Shown here: positions 9,112 to 17,583 of the stretch, piece after piece
Layout of the letters: each line of letters opens with the position of its first letter
How positions within the stretch are numbered: position 1 is the first letter of the stretch
Origin: Bernardetia sp. ABR2-2B
GTDB taxonomy: Bacteria > Bacteroidota > Bacteroidia > Cytophagales > Bernardetiaceae
Length of the DNA: 64,000 nt
Direction: 5' to 3'
Assembly (NCBI RefSeq): GCF_037126435.1
Contig: NZ_CP147020.1
Span: 2,593,293 to 2,657,292, forward strand
Notes under the pieces: model-generated
Told to the model about the DNA's origin: nothing
Seen by the model: the letters and a program-made list of their open reading frames with translations, nothing else
The model's database searches: none
Translations under genes and position numbers: made by a program

Positions 9112-9927
9112 TCATTGAATCATCGTAGTATTTTGTTTGAAAGGGGTATTCAAAACTCTCAAATCAGTAGGTAGTTTTGAAATAAAATCACTCCACTCTG
9201 GAATAGTATCTCTGTGGATAGTTGCAAAATAATTTATTGTTTTGTTTTTAACGGTAATTCCTATCTGTAACTGGCAAAAAAGGGAATCAATAGCTCTACT
9301 GGGATGATATATAATATGATATTTGAATTGTTTTATGTCATCAAAAGCAATAAATGTATTGCTGTTTTTCCTACTGTTGTGATGTATTACTAGACCTCTT
9401 CTTTTGTAATCTATATACATAGAAAACTTTGTCTTTGCATTTTCAATCTGTTTTATAGATTTATTTTCTGTTTTGTATGGTAATGAAAAGTTCATTCCAG
9501 CAAACACAGTAATCAGTACGCTTACAAGGAATACTATCATTCCTACCGAAAAACTATGTGCAATAGAGCCAATTATTCCTGATAAAAAAGGCAAAAATAA
9601 CATGAACAACATAGATAAAGCACAACCAAATTGGTCTTCCATAAACATAGGTTTCTTAGCAAACCCAAAAGTCAGTAACTCTCTAGTATATTTGATATTT
9701 GCTTGTAAGTATAAGTTTTGTGCTTTAGGTAGAGCCTCTAAGGTATTAGTTTGGTCGCAGTGAGAATCTCCCAAATATTCCCAACTTTCAATAAAAAAAG
9801 CAGATTTACATGCAGCACAAATAACAACAGAATGTCCTTCTTCTATTTTTTCGCCTGTAATTGGGTCAGTTCGGTCTTGATTTAGAAAATCTTGATCTTC
9901 TGATGTGAGTTTGTGGGTATATTTCAT
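9112..9927 (-). CDS. hypothetical membrane protein with a zinc-finger-like N-terminus
   Basis: The N-terminal 55 residues contain DPITGEKIEEGHSVVICAACKSAFFIESW followed by GDSHCDQ. This His/Cys pattern (H, CAAC, H, C) resembles a RING- or prokaryotic zinc-ribbon-like fold. Two membrane helices follow (MLFMLFLPFLSGIIGSIAH and GMIVFLVSVLITVFAGM). The C-terminal 110 residues are a soluble domain (FAFDDIKQFKYHI...) with a PH-like beta character. I do not recognise a named family. It is a monocistronic leftward gene facing the lpxC terminator. Confidence 0.65.
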   Translation of the reverse strand: MKYTHKLTSEDQDFLNQDRTDPITGEKIEEGHSVVICAACKSAFFIESWEYLGDSHCDQTNTLEALPKAQNLYLQANIKYTRELLTFGFAKKPMFMEDQFGCALSMLFMLFLPFLSGIIGSIAHSFSVGMIVFLVSVLITVFAGMNFSLPYKTENKSIKQIENAKTKFSMYIDYKRRGLVIHHNSRKNSNTFIAFDDIKQFKYHIIYHPSRAIDSLFCQLQIGITVKNKTINYFATIHRDTIPEWSDFISKLPTDLRVLNTPFKQNTTMIQ

Positions 9928-10003
9928 GAAATTGAGAAATGAGCAGGTTAATTTGATTTGTCAAATTCTAAAATGAAGAAATAAAAACTTTTTTCATAGC
10001 CGT

Positions 10004-10011
10004 TAGATTTG
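10004..10011 (+). promoter_or_regulatory. possible -7 element (TAnnTTTG) for the M42 peptidase
   Basis: TAGATTTG lies 61 bases before the ATG at 10072. The -33 TTTG is not evident at the usual spacing. Confidence 0.25.
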
Positions 10012-10071
10012 TTATATTGCTATTTATATTCTCAAGATAAAAGTAAATAAAACATTCCTAAAAAAAGCACA

Positions 10072-11154
10072 ATGGCAAAAATGAACAAAAAAAGTCGTGA
10101 ATTTCTCTTCAATTATCTCAATAACTCTTCTCCAACAGGCTACGAACAGAGTGGTCAGAAAATTTGGTTAGATTATATAAAGCCTTATACAGATTCTTAT
10201 TTCACAGATACATATGGAACGGCTGTGGCTGTTATTAACCCAAAAGCAAAATACAAAGTAGTCATTGAAGCACACGCTGACGAAATTGCGTGGACAGTTC
10301 ATTATATTACAGATGATGGATATATTTATGTCGTCAGAAATGGTGGTTCGGATGCAGTTATTGCGCCTTCGAAGCGAGTAAATATTTATACAGATAAAGG
10401 AATTGTAAAAGGTGTTTTTGGTTGGCCTGCAATTCATGTACGTGAACGTGGAAAAGCTGATACGCTTCCAGAAATAGAAAATATTTTCTTAGATGTAGGA
10501 GCAACAAGCAAGAAAGAAGTCGAAGAGTTAGGAATCCACGTAGGCTGTGTAGCTACATTTGAAGACGAACTGATTGATTTGAATGATAAATTTTGGACTG
10601 GAAGAGCTTTAGATAATCGTATTGGAGGTTTTATGATCGCAGAAGTGGCACGTAGAATCCATAAAAACAAAGACAAATTAGATTTTGGTCTCTATATCGT
10701 AAATGCTGTTCAAGAAGAAGTGGGTTTGAATGGTGCAACGATGATTTCTCGTACTATTGAGGCTGATGTAGCGATTGTTACCGATGTTTGCCATGACACA
10801 GCTTCTCCAATGTATAACAAAATCAAACAAAGTGATGTTCGTTGTGGTCGTGGTGCAGTCTTAACGTATGCACCTGCTGTTCAGAACAATCTTTTGAAGC
10901 ATATTATCAAAGCTGCCGAGAAAAATGATATTCCGTTTCAACGTTTGGCTTCTAGTCGTGCAACAGGAACAGATACTGATGCCTTTGCTTATTCTGGAAA
11001 AGGAACAGCTTCTGCTCTTATTTCTATTCCACTCAAATATATGCACACAACAGTAGAAACGGCTTCTAAAAAAGATGTAGAAGCAGTAATTGATTTGATG
11101 TACAAGAGTGTAATTAGCCTAAAAGCAGGAACAGATTTTAGATATATAAAGTAG
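10072..11154 (+). CDS. M42 family metallopeptidase (glutamyl aminopeptidase/endoglucanase-like)
   Basis: This is a cytoplasmic dinuclear metallo-aminopeptidase that forms large tetrahedral complexes in characterised relatives. Visible motifs are EAHADEIAW with ligands H68 and D70, ALDNRIGG with the bridging Asp, QEEVGLNGA with the catalytic Glu, and TDVCHD. The 360-residue length is normal. There is no signal peptide. Substrate preference cannot be read from sequence. The gene is monocistronic, with a small hairpin after the stop. Confidence 0.94.
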   Translation: MAKMNKKSREFLFNYLNNSSPTGYEQSGQKIWLDYIKPYTDSYFTDTYGTAVAVINPKAKYKVVIEAHADEIAWTVHYITDDGYIYVVRNGGSDAVIAPSKRVNIYTDKGIVKGVFGWPAIHVRERGKADTLPEIENIFLDVGATSKKEVEELGIHVGCVATFEDELIDLNDKFWTGRALDNRIGGFMIAEVARRIHKNKDKLDFGLYIVNAVQEEVGLNGATMISRTIEADVAIVTDVCHDTASPMYNKIKQSDVRCGRGAVLTYAPAVQNNLLKHIIKAAEKNDIPFQRLASSRATGTDTDAFAYSGKGTASALISIPLKYMHTTVETASKKDVEAVIDLMYKSVISLKAGTDFRYIK

Positions 11155-11166
11155 ATTTTTCAATAG

Positions 11167-11197
11167 CTGGTTTGAGTCTCAAGGCTTAAACCAGTTT
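11167..11197 (+). terminator. weak terminator after M42 peptidase
   Basis: CTGGTTT and AAACCAG (11167-11173 with 11188-11194) form a short stem followed by TTT. Confidence 0.4.
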
Positions 11198-11349
11198 CTC
11201 TAAAAAATTAGGCTTATTTTTTGCAATTTTATTTACTTTCTACTTACTGATAATCAATTGATTAATTAGTCTTGACTTATTATAATCAAATCTTGAATAA
11301 ATTATAACCAATAGTTGCACATAAATATCACAAAGCCTACAAACAAGCT

Positions 11350-11754
11350 ATGAAACTAAATTCTACTTTACTCCTTTTTTCTATTCTATCAATTTTATTT
11401 CTTTCCAGTTCTTTTACTTTTCCTAGTATTGAATCAAAAGACCCAATTCCCATTAACCGATGGGTTTTATTTCAAAAAGAAAATGGTGTAGAGTTTTATA
11501 TTCAACATAGAAGTTCAATGTATGATACTCGCTACAATACGTTGGTTAGGCTTCGAAATACAAATAGATACGAGGTAAAAGTTAGTTTTACGCCTTCTTT
11601 TGGTTGTGAGGGAGAAAGCAAAATGCAATTGCAAGGAAGAATACAGACAGCAGTTTATCCACGCCATTCGGTTACGCTTTTAGCATACCGTCCGTGTCAG
11701 GGAAAAATTCCAGAGAGAATAGTTTTTAATTCAATGGATGTTAGAAAACGATAA
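11350..11754 (+). CDS. small secreted protein, unknown function
   Basis: A signal peptide (LLLFSILSILFLSSSFTF) precedes a roughly 105-residue mature protein. It is beta-rich and basic. Two Cys residues (GCEG and RPCQG) about 30 residues apart could form a disulfide. I do not recognise the family. It ends five bases before the YraN gene and is probably cotranscribed with it. Confidence 0.6.
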   Translation: MKLNSTLLLFSILSILFLSSSFTFPSIESKDPIPINRWVLFQKENGVEFYIQHRSSMYDTRYNTLVRLRNTNRYEVKVSFTPSFGCEGESKMQLQGRIQTAVYPRHSVTLLAYRPCQGKIPERIVFNSMDVRKR

Positions 11755-11758
11755 TTTT

Positions 11759-12181
11759 ATGAAAGAAAAACCTAAACTTACTCAAAAACAGACCACAGGC
11801 AAAAAAGGAGAAGAACTAGCATTACAGTTTTTGATAGAAAACAAATTTGAAAAGTTAGCGACAAATTATAGAGCAGGGAAAGGAAACGGAATAGGAAGTA
11901 ATGGCGAAATCGATATTATAGTAAAGAAAGCAAATGTCATTCATTTTATAGAAGTAAAGACAAGAAAAAACGATAATTTTGGCAATCCAGAAGAGTTTGT
12001 AAGTGAAGCCCAAGCAAAGAAAATATCTCAAACAGCCGAATTATTTTTAGAGAAATGGGAAGAAGAAAACAATCAAGAATCTACTCATGGATTTAAGGGT
12101 TTTATTCAGTTCGACATAATTTCGATTCTTCTTGAAAAGGATATTTTGAAAGAAATTTTACATTTAGAAGATGCTTTTTAA
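11759..12181 (+). CDS. YraN/UPF0102 family nuclease-like protein
   Basis: The YraN fold is a small endonuclease-like (PD-D/ExK) domain conserved across bacteria, with a poorly known role. Signature stretches are GKKGEELALQFL, NGEIDIIVKK and the E-V-K catalytic core IHFIEVKTRK. Length with the start at ATG 11759 is 140 residues; an ATG at 11738 would overlap the previous gene. A short Gly/Asn insertion (GKGNGIGSNG) sits before the conserved Glu-Ile-Asp. The family call is secure; the biochemical activity is inferred from the fold. Confidence 0.9.
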   Translation: MKEKPKLTQKQTTGKKGEELALQFLIENKFEKLATNYRAGKGNGIGSNGEIDIIVKKANVIHFIEVKTRKNDNFGNPEEFVSEAQAKKISQTAELFLEKWEEENNQESTHGFKGFIQFDIISILLEKDILKEILHLEDAF

Positions 12182-12244
12182 GTAGCTGATAGTTTCCAAA
12201 CTGTCAGAAAGCAATACTACAACAGTTTGGAAACTGTCGGCTAC
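12182..12244. repeat. inverted pair of family A palindromes
   Basis: GTAGCTGATAGTTTCCAAAC (starting 12182) is mirrored by the arm at 12222-12244 with two mismatches, giving a 23-bp inverted repeat with a 17-base loop. The left half matches the palindrome at 3615-3640. It lies after the yraN stop and could also act as a terminator. Confidence 0.6.
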
Positions 12245-12303
12245 AATTGTAATTTTACATTCCCTATTTACAAACTCTTCAACAAGTAGATTATACTAAT
12301 TTA

Positions 12304-13179
12304 ATGTCTAAAAACGACGAACCAACTCCTTCAAACTCTCTCAAGATGTATCTTCAAGAAAACAAGAATACAAATCCAATTGGTATTTTTGATAGTGGAA
12401 TTGGTGGACTTACAGTAGCGTATGCTGTCAAAGAGCTTTTGCCACACGAACAGATTATCTATTTCGGAGATACAGCGCATTTGCCTTACGGAGAAAAATC
12501 TATGGCAGCTTTACAGGCTTATTCTATCAAAGCCGTTGATTTTCTTTTAAAACATCATTGTAAAATAATTCTTTTTGCTTGTAATTCGGCTTCTTCGGCA
12601 GCTTTCGAACTTATAAAAGAATATACAGCAACAAAAGCAAAGGTAATCGATGTTATTCAGCCTGTCGTAAATTATGTAGCAACTAACTTTGAAGGAAAAA
12701 ATATTGGTTTGATAGGAACACGTCAGACCATTAACTCAAATACCTACCTTCAAAAAATAGACAAAACAGACAAAAATATTAATCTTTCATCTGTTGCGAC
12801 ACCTCTTTTAGCTTCAATGATTGAAGAAGGGTTTTTTAATAATACGATTAGTAAGTCAGTTATTGCAGAATATTTGTCTGATGAATCTTTACAGAATATT
12901 GAAGGTCTGATTTTGGGTTGTACACATTATCCACTCATTAAAAAAGATATTGATTTATTTTTTAAAGAAAATTTTTCTCAAAAAGTAGAAATTATAGATG
13001 GTTCTTTTATTGTCGCAGAAGAAGTTCGTATCTTTTTAGAACAAAATAATTTATTGAATCCTTATTCTACCAAAGAAGATATTTTTTATGTTTCTGACCT
13101 TACTAAATCGTTCGAAGAAACGACAAAGATATTTTTCAGAAAAACGGTGGAATTAGAGTTGTATAAACTTTGGGAGTAA
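12304..13179 (+). CDS. murI: glutamate racemase
   Basis: MurI makes D-glutamate for peptidoglycan in the cytoplasm. The N-terminal signature is PIGIFDSGIGGLTV. The two catalytic cysteines are C93 in FACNSASSAAF and C206 in LGCTHYPL. FGDTAHLPYG is also typical. The 291-residue length is slightly long because of an N-terminal extension of about 24 residues before the conserved core. An internal ATG within that extension (residue 15) could be the true start. Confidence 0.96.
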   Translation: MSKNDEPTPSNSLKMYLQENKNTNPIGIFDSGIGGLTVAYAVKELLPHEQIIYFGDTAHLPYGEKSMAALQAYSIKAVDFLLKHHCKIILFACNSASSAAFELIKEYTATKAKVIDVIQPVVNYVATNFEGKNIGLIGTRQTINSNTYLQKIDKTDKNINLSSVATPLLASMIEEGFFNNTISKSVIAEYLSDESLQNIEGLILGCTHYPLIKKDIDLFFKENFSQKVEIIDGSFIVAEEVRIFLEQNNLLNPYSTKEDIFYVSDLTKSFEETTKIFFRKTVELELYKLWE

Positions 13180-13191
13180 GCTTTATAGTTA

Positions 13192-13281
13192 CCAGTAAGT
13201 AGTAATCAGTTACCAGTTAAATGCCAATTTCTTATGAAAAATATAATTTTACTTTTCCTTATTTTGGCTTTTACTTCTTGT
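13192..13281 (+). repeat. duplicated leader + signal-peptide segment, copy 1
   Basis: About 90 bases covering the leader and the lipoprotein signal sequence recur, nearly identical, exactly 600 bases downstream (13792-13881). A few differences occur around ATGCCAATTT versus AGACAAATTT. Confidence 0.9.
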
Positions 13282-13782
13282 GCTACTTTTAAGAAAAATT
13301 CTTTAAATGAAAATAGGATTTCTTTATCAGAGAATGATTTAAAGAAGTTTGAAGGAACTTTTAAAATTGTAAGTAAAGATAGCTCAGAAAGAAATTTGGA
13401 CGCATCTTTACTAAAATATTATTCTTTCAGAATATTATCTCTAAAAAAAAGAGTATTTGAAGAGTATGATTGTAAAATAAATTTGAGCTTTCTTGATAAA
13501 AATCATCTAAGAGTTGAATTAATAAATGATACAACAATTATAGAATTAAGAGTTTTGAAGTTTAAAGTAAAAGAGAGTTATATAGTTCTCAAAAAAACTA
13601 ATGAATTTCGTTTTTTTATTTTAATGAATGGCATTCATACAATTAATACAAGAATAGCTTTGTTAGAAAATGAAAACTTAACTATTGATAGTATCTCTTC
13701 CTATCTTGGTTTTTTATTAATTTTACCTCTTGGTGACCACAAAAGAGAATACTACGGATTAGAATTTGAAAGAATTGAGTGA
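13234..13782 (+). CDS. lipoprotein, unknown function (shared leader, copy 1)
   Basis: The signal sequence MKNIILLFLILAFTSC ends in a lipobox, so Cys16 is probably lipidated. The 166-residue mature domain is beta-rich and Lys/Ile/Leu-rich, and matches nothing I recognise. Its first 16 residues and about 42 bases upstream are nearly identical to those of the next gene, whereas the rest of the two proteins is unrelated by eye. The two genes sit in tandem and are likely expressed similarly. Confidence 0.65.
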   Translation: MKNIILLFLILAFTSCATFKKNSLNENRISLSENDLKKFEGTFKIVSKDSSERNLDASLLKYYSFRILSLKKRVFEEYDCKINLSFLDKNHLRVELINDTTIIELRVLKFKVKESYIVLKKTNEFRFFILMNGIHTINTRIALLENENLTIDSISSYLGFLLILPLGDHKREYYGLEFERIE

Positions 13783-13791
13783 TTTCGTTTG

Positions 13792-13881
13792 CCAGTAAGT
13801 AGTAATCAGTTACCAGTTAAAGACAAATTTCTTATGAAAAATATAATTTTACTTTTCCTTATTTTGGCTTTTACTTCTTGT
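13792..13881 (+). repeat. duplicated leader + signal-peptide segment, copy 2
   Basis: Second copy of the segment at 13192-13281. It includes the same CCAGTAAGTAGTAATCAG leader and the same 16-residue signal sequence. Confidence 0.9.
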
Positions 13882-14250
13882 CAAAACTATTACCGAACAA
13901 AAGAAACAGAGAGAAACGAGATTTTGCGAATTTTTAGAGGTTTTAAAAGTGTTGAAAGCATAAATGTTAAACGCTATAAAAAAGGCTATCGTTATAGTTT
14001 TACATCTAAACCATTTGTTTATAATAAAGATGATTATAATGCTCATCAATTTGATAGTCTATTATTTGAAATAGAAGGTTTAGAAAATGCGTCTTCAAAG
14101 TTATATTTGGATGATTTTGTTGGTCTAATAATATATGATAAGGAGAAAGATGAAATAGCTATGTGGTTTGAAAATCCAGAAGGTGCTGCATTTCATGATG
14201 GACAATGGTTTAGAATCGATAACCCTCATGACATATTTCCTCGTTTTTAA
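13834..14250 (+). CDS. lipoprotein, unknown function (shared leader, copy 2)
   Basis: I place the start at the ATG at 13834, which gives MKNIILLFLILAFTSC, the same lipoprotein signal as the preceding gene. An upstream GTG-type start would translate the duplicated leader. The mature 122 residues contain SVESINVKRYKKGYRYSF and a C-terminal acidic, aromatic stretch (EIAMWFENPEGAAFHDGQW). No family is recognised. A shared bidirectional terminator follows. Confidence 0.65.
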   Translation: MKNIILLFLILAFTSCQNYYRTKETERNEILRIFRGFKSVESINVKRYKKGYRYSFTSKPFVYNKDDYNAHQFDSLLFEIEGLENASSKLYLDDFVGLIIYDKEKDEIAMWFENPEGAAFHDGQWFRIDNPHDIFPRF

Positions 14251-14305
14251 TTTTATACCATTGTTAGTGTCCCTGTCCTCATCAACGATAAAAAGTATTA
14301 CACAC

Positions 14306-14344
14306 AAAAAAACCAATTTCATCAAAAGTGAAATTGGTTTTTTT
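14306..14344. terminator. bidirectional terminator
   Basis: A perfect 16-bp stem (14306-14321 with 14329-14344; core AACCAATTTCA / TGAAATTGGTT) with A and T tails. It separates the convergent lipoprotein and baeRF genes. Confidence 0.85.
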
Positions 14345-14373
14345 GTAGCGTACCCTTTAGAAAAAATATAAAT

Positions 14374-15489
14374 TTAGTTTCTCAAAAGAGCTGCGATTTC
14401 TTCTTGTCCTCCCATTACCTTTTCAGCATCATCTACAAAGACTTCTCCTCCGTTTTTGAGTGTATGAAAAGCAGCTTCATTGTAAAGACATTCATCGCCT
14501 TGATTAGTTCTTACTTTATAATTTTCTTTATCAAATTCTCCCCAGCGATGTCCTTTTCCTACAAAAAGTGTATCTACACGACCTTCGTAAGCAGCTTCTA
14601 CTACATCAGCAACTTCTGAAACAGTTGGTTTTGTTTTTGAATTATACTCTTCCATTTTCTTATTTCTATCTTCTGAAAAACGAAGTGAAATAGCAGGATT
14701 AACAGCTTCCAAAATTTCTTTTTCTGAATGATTATCAAAGTTTTTGGTAAACTGATGTGCAATCAAATTTGGATACGTATTGGCTTCTTCATAAATGGCG
14801 TGCATACGCTCATCGCCTACTAAGACTAAAGGAACATAACTTCCACCAGTGTTAATGGCTGGACGAATGGCTTCATCTATTTTTCTAAAAAACTCAAGAA
14901 CAAATTCTTTTTCTCGGTTTTCTATTGGTGCATTGGCGTGAGTTGCATTTCCTGTATAAGGACGACCTTGCACTTCTTTTTCTACCTCATAAAATTTGGT
15001 AACTTCTTCGATATCCTGTGGCATATCACAAACAATAGGCGAAATTGCACCATTTGAAACCATAAAAGCAGTAGGTTTGTGCTGAGAAAGGCGCAAAACG
15101 TAATACATATTGTCGCTATCTGCCATATCTCTCATGAGTTCTTTTACATGCATACGTCCGTTTACCGTCGTATGAGCTTCTACTTCGTAGGGCAAAGAAA
15201 CCGTTTTGAAAAAATTATCTCCAACAAAAATTCCTAATCCTTGCTGTTGGTTTGACCAAAAATCTCTATCTTCTAAAAGATTTTGAACAGGTTTCAAAAA
15301 TTCTGTAATTTCGTTTTCTTTAAGTCCTTTTTGTTCTAGTTTGTTACTAGCTTCTTTAATTTGATTTTTTAAATTAATTTTGTCGTGTCCTTCTTTTACT
15401 TCGTGTCCTTTTTGATGGGTCGGAATATAAATACTAAGGCAATGTTTTGATTCTTGTGAGGCGAGTTCGATTATTTCGTTGCGATTCAT
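14374..15489 (-). CDS. baeRF-family protein (bacterial archaeo-eukaryotic release factor-like)
   Basis: The 371-residue protein has the layout of baeRF proteins, which resemble archaeal/eukaryotic peptide-chain release factor eRF1 and Pelota. The N-terminal LSIYIPTH is followed by a central domain with VLVGDERMHAIYEEAN. The C-terminal L7Ae-like part is VDTLFVGKGHRWGEFD...DDAEKVMGGQEEIAALLRN. Their function is not established; roles in ribosome rescue or stress have been proposed. It is a monocistronic leftward gene with no signal peptide. Confidence 0.8.
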   Translation of the reverse strand: MNRNEIIELASQESKHCLSIYIPTHQKGHEVKEGHDKINLKNQIKEASNKLEQKGLKENEITEFLKPVQNLLEDRDFWSNQQQGLGIFVGDNFFKTVSLPYEVEAHTTVNGRMHVKELMRDMADSDNMYYVLRLSQHKPTAFMVSNGAISPIVCDMPQDIEEVTKFYEVEKEVQGRPYTGNATHANAPIENREKEFVLEFFRKIDEAIRPAINTGGSYVPLVLVGDERMHAIYEEANTYPNLIAHQFTKNFDNHSEKEILEAVNPAISLRFSEDRNKKMEEYNSKTKPTVSEVADVVEAAYEGRVDTLFVGKGHRWGEFDKENYKVRTNQGDECLYNEAAFHTLKNGGEVFVDDAEKVMGGQEEIAALLRN

Positions 15490-15651
15490 GCTATAAAAAG
15501 TTAAGGTTAAAAAATGGTTGCCAATTAATTCATTGACAATTATACATTATATTAACATAATAGTAGCTTTATTGTTTAATAACAGACAAAAACATTAATA
15601 TTAGTTTATTTATTTTACTCCTAAAACTTCCACTTTTACTCCCTACTTATT

Positions 15652-16833
15652 ATGTCTTTAGCTGTCATTTTACATGCCATTGGAACAATTCCCCTGTTTG
15701 CTTCTCGTGCCTTTCTTCCTGCTTTTCTGACTTCATTACTTTTTAGATTTCCAAATTTCTTTTCTTTTGCAGAAGTTGATGCTCCTGCTGCTGACCTTTT
15801 CATTACAAAAACACCTGTAATTATAGTTCTCGGTATTTTGGCTGTTTTGGAAATTTTGGCAGATAAAAATACAGATATAAAAGCTCTTTGGCTACAAGCA
15901 GAACCGTTTTTAAAGCCAATTATTTATTCAATAATGCTTTTAGGTGTTGTCGATAATGACTCACAAGCGATTATGCAAGGGATTTATCAAGCTGGAATGG
16001 GAGATTATGTAATGATTTTCTTTACGGCAGGTGCTGTCTATGGGCTAACAATTTTGAGAACAAGAATACAAGAATGGCTTCTAGAAATTGATGGAGATGG
16101 CGACCTTTTTCTAAACTTTATCTTTTCTAGCATCGAAGATACTTTTGTGTTTTTTGGTTTCTTTTTACTTTTAGCAACAGGAATTGGTGCTGTTATTTTC
16201 TTCGGAATTGTTGTAGGAGTTTTATATTTATGGCAGCGAAAAATTCAGTCTAATGAAGAAAAACAAAAAATTACGTGTTCGTCTTGTCAGCATAAAAACC
16301 CTCCTTTTGCATTAGAATGTAGCAACTGCCATACTCCACAGAAAGAAATCTATAAAATAGGCTTTTTAGGACAGAAAAAAGAAGAACAAATAAATGATGA
16401 TGCGAAAGCTAGAAAAAAACAAATGCTTAGTCTTCTTACTCAAGAACGCTGTGGGTATTGTGCCATAAAAACAAATAAAAAAGTTTGTCCTACGTGTAAA
16501 AAAGAGCATATTTTGAATAGTTCTGAAAATAGAAAAGCCTATATTATGTTTGTACAAAAACGCTATGCACTTTGGTTTCCTTTGAGTATAGCATTGGGTT
16601 TTGTTCCAATTTTAGGAATTGCTATTGCTATTTTGGGTGCTAATTTATATGTTTTTGCACCTCTGAAAAGGCAAATTCCGACTATAAAAGCTGTAGGTGT
16701 TCAGATTCTGACTAAACTACTTATTTTCTTAGTAATCTTTTTTGGTTCAATTGCAGGATTTATTTTAGCTCCTTTGTATTGTTCTATTCGCTTTTTTATG
16801 TGGAGAGCTGCTTTTGTTAAGCATTGGAAGTGA
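15652..16833 (+). CDS. membrane protein with embedded zinc ribbons (possibly DUF4126-like)
   Basis: The N-terminal part (residues 1-200) has about five hydrophobic helices and phrases such as GILAVLEILADKNTD. This recalls DUF4126 membrane proteins, but the assignment is tentative. A cytosolic middle segment carries two zinc-ribbon-like pairs, CSSCQHK...CSNC and CGYCAIKTNKKVCPTC. Two or three further membrane helices lie at the C-terminus. The mix of membrane helices with internal rubredoxin-like knuckles is unusual. It converges with the leftward cluster at 16.9-19.5 kb. Confidence 0.65.
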   Translation: MSLAVILHAIGTIPLFASRAFLPAFLTSLLFRFPNFFSFAEVDAPAADLFITKTPVIIVLGILAVLEILADKNTDIKALWLQAEPFLKPIIYSIMLLGVVDNDSQAIMQGIYQAGMGDYVMIFFTAGAVYGLTILRTRIQEWLLEIDGDGDLFLNFIFSSIEDTFVFFGFFLLLATGIGAVIFFGIVVGVLYLWQRKIQSNEEKQKITCSSCQHKNPPFALECSNCHTPQKEIYKIGFLGQKKEEQINDDAKARKKQMLSLLTQERCGYCAIKTNKKVCPTCKKEHILNSSENRKAYIMFVQKRYALWFPLSIALGFVPILGIAIAILGANLYVFAPLKRQIPTIKAVGVQILTKLLIFLVIFFGSIAGFILAPLYCSIRFFMWRAAFVKHWK

Positions 16834-16896
16834 TTAATGACGTTGTTTTATAGAAAAGAAAAATAGTGTTTTAAGAGAAGAAATGATAAACTAGTT

Positions 16897-17496
16897 TTAC
16901 TTTTTCTCTTCTTCTTCCAAATATTTTTGAATTCGTTTCAAGATAAAAGCCAAAAGGCGAGGAATAAGAAGTCTGATAAGTTGAGGTAGAAGAATGGCAG
17001 AAGCGATAAAAAGACCAATTTGTAAGACTTGCTCTTGTAGTTTTTCTGAAAACTCTCCTGTTGTGATGAAAATCCAAATATCTTCTAATAAACGGTAATT
17101 GACAGCAATAATTAAGGGAAGAGTAGTCATGAATGCCCAAAAAGTAGCACTTTCTTCTAACTTCATAAAGAAAAATTTGATATTTTCTGAATGTAATTTG
17201 AAAGCATCTTCAAAACAACAAAACCAAGCTTCTCCTTTGTATCTTGTTGGGTCAGGAACAAGATTAGTAACATCTCCGTCTAGTTCAATGAGTGTTCTCA
17301 TCAAAAACTTTTCGGTACTTACGCCATCTTCCAAAACATATTCAAATTCAGTATCAATGGTATAAGCTCCATAACGCAGAATTTCGATAAAATATAAAAT
17401 AAGACGTGGCGCAGCAGAAATATAACCCAAACGAATGTCTAGCCATCTTTTAAATTGAACCCAGAAATTTTTTAAGATTATTTGCCAAGTAACCAA
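16897..17496 (-). CDS. membrane protein of the GD[IV]T cluster, unknown function
   Basis: The start is a TTG at 17496; no in-frame ATG lies upstream or near the N-terminus. It has 199 residues with two central membrane helices (WAFMTTLPLIIAVNYRLL and GLFIASAILLPQLIRLLI) and a highly charged end KRIQKYLEEEEKK. Residues 67-80 read RTLIELDGDVTNLV, followed by a helix. This matches RINLIDGDITTHI and TVVQVEGDITSYI in the two upstream genes. It is the last gene of a four-gene leftward cluster. No known family is recognised. Confidence 0.65.
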   Translation of the reverse strand: MVTWQIILKNFWVQFKRWLDIRLGYISAAPRLILYFIEILRYGAYTIDTEFEYVLEDGVSTEKFLMRTLIELDGDVTNLVPDPTRYKGEAWFCCFEDAFKLHSENIKFFFMKLEESATFWAFMTTLPLIIAVNYRLLEDIWIFITTGEFSEKLQEQVLQIGLFIASAILLPQLIRLLIPRLLAFILKRIQKYLEEEEKK

Positions 17497-17583
17497 TTTA
17501 GAAGGTAGAGTTTAGAGTTTAGAATTATGATAACTAATTCAGAATCAAAAGTACAAATATAAGAACTGAATTTTCAATTTATT

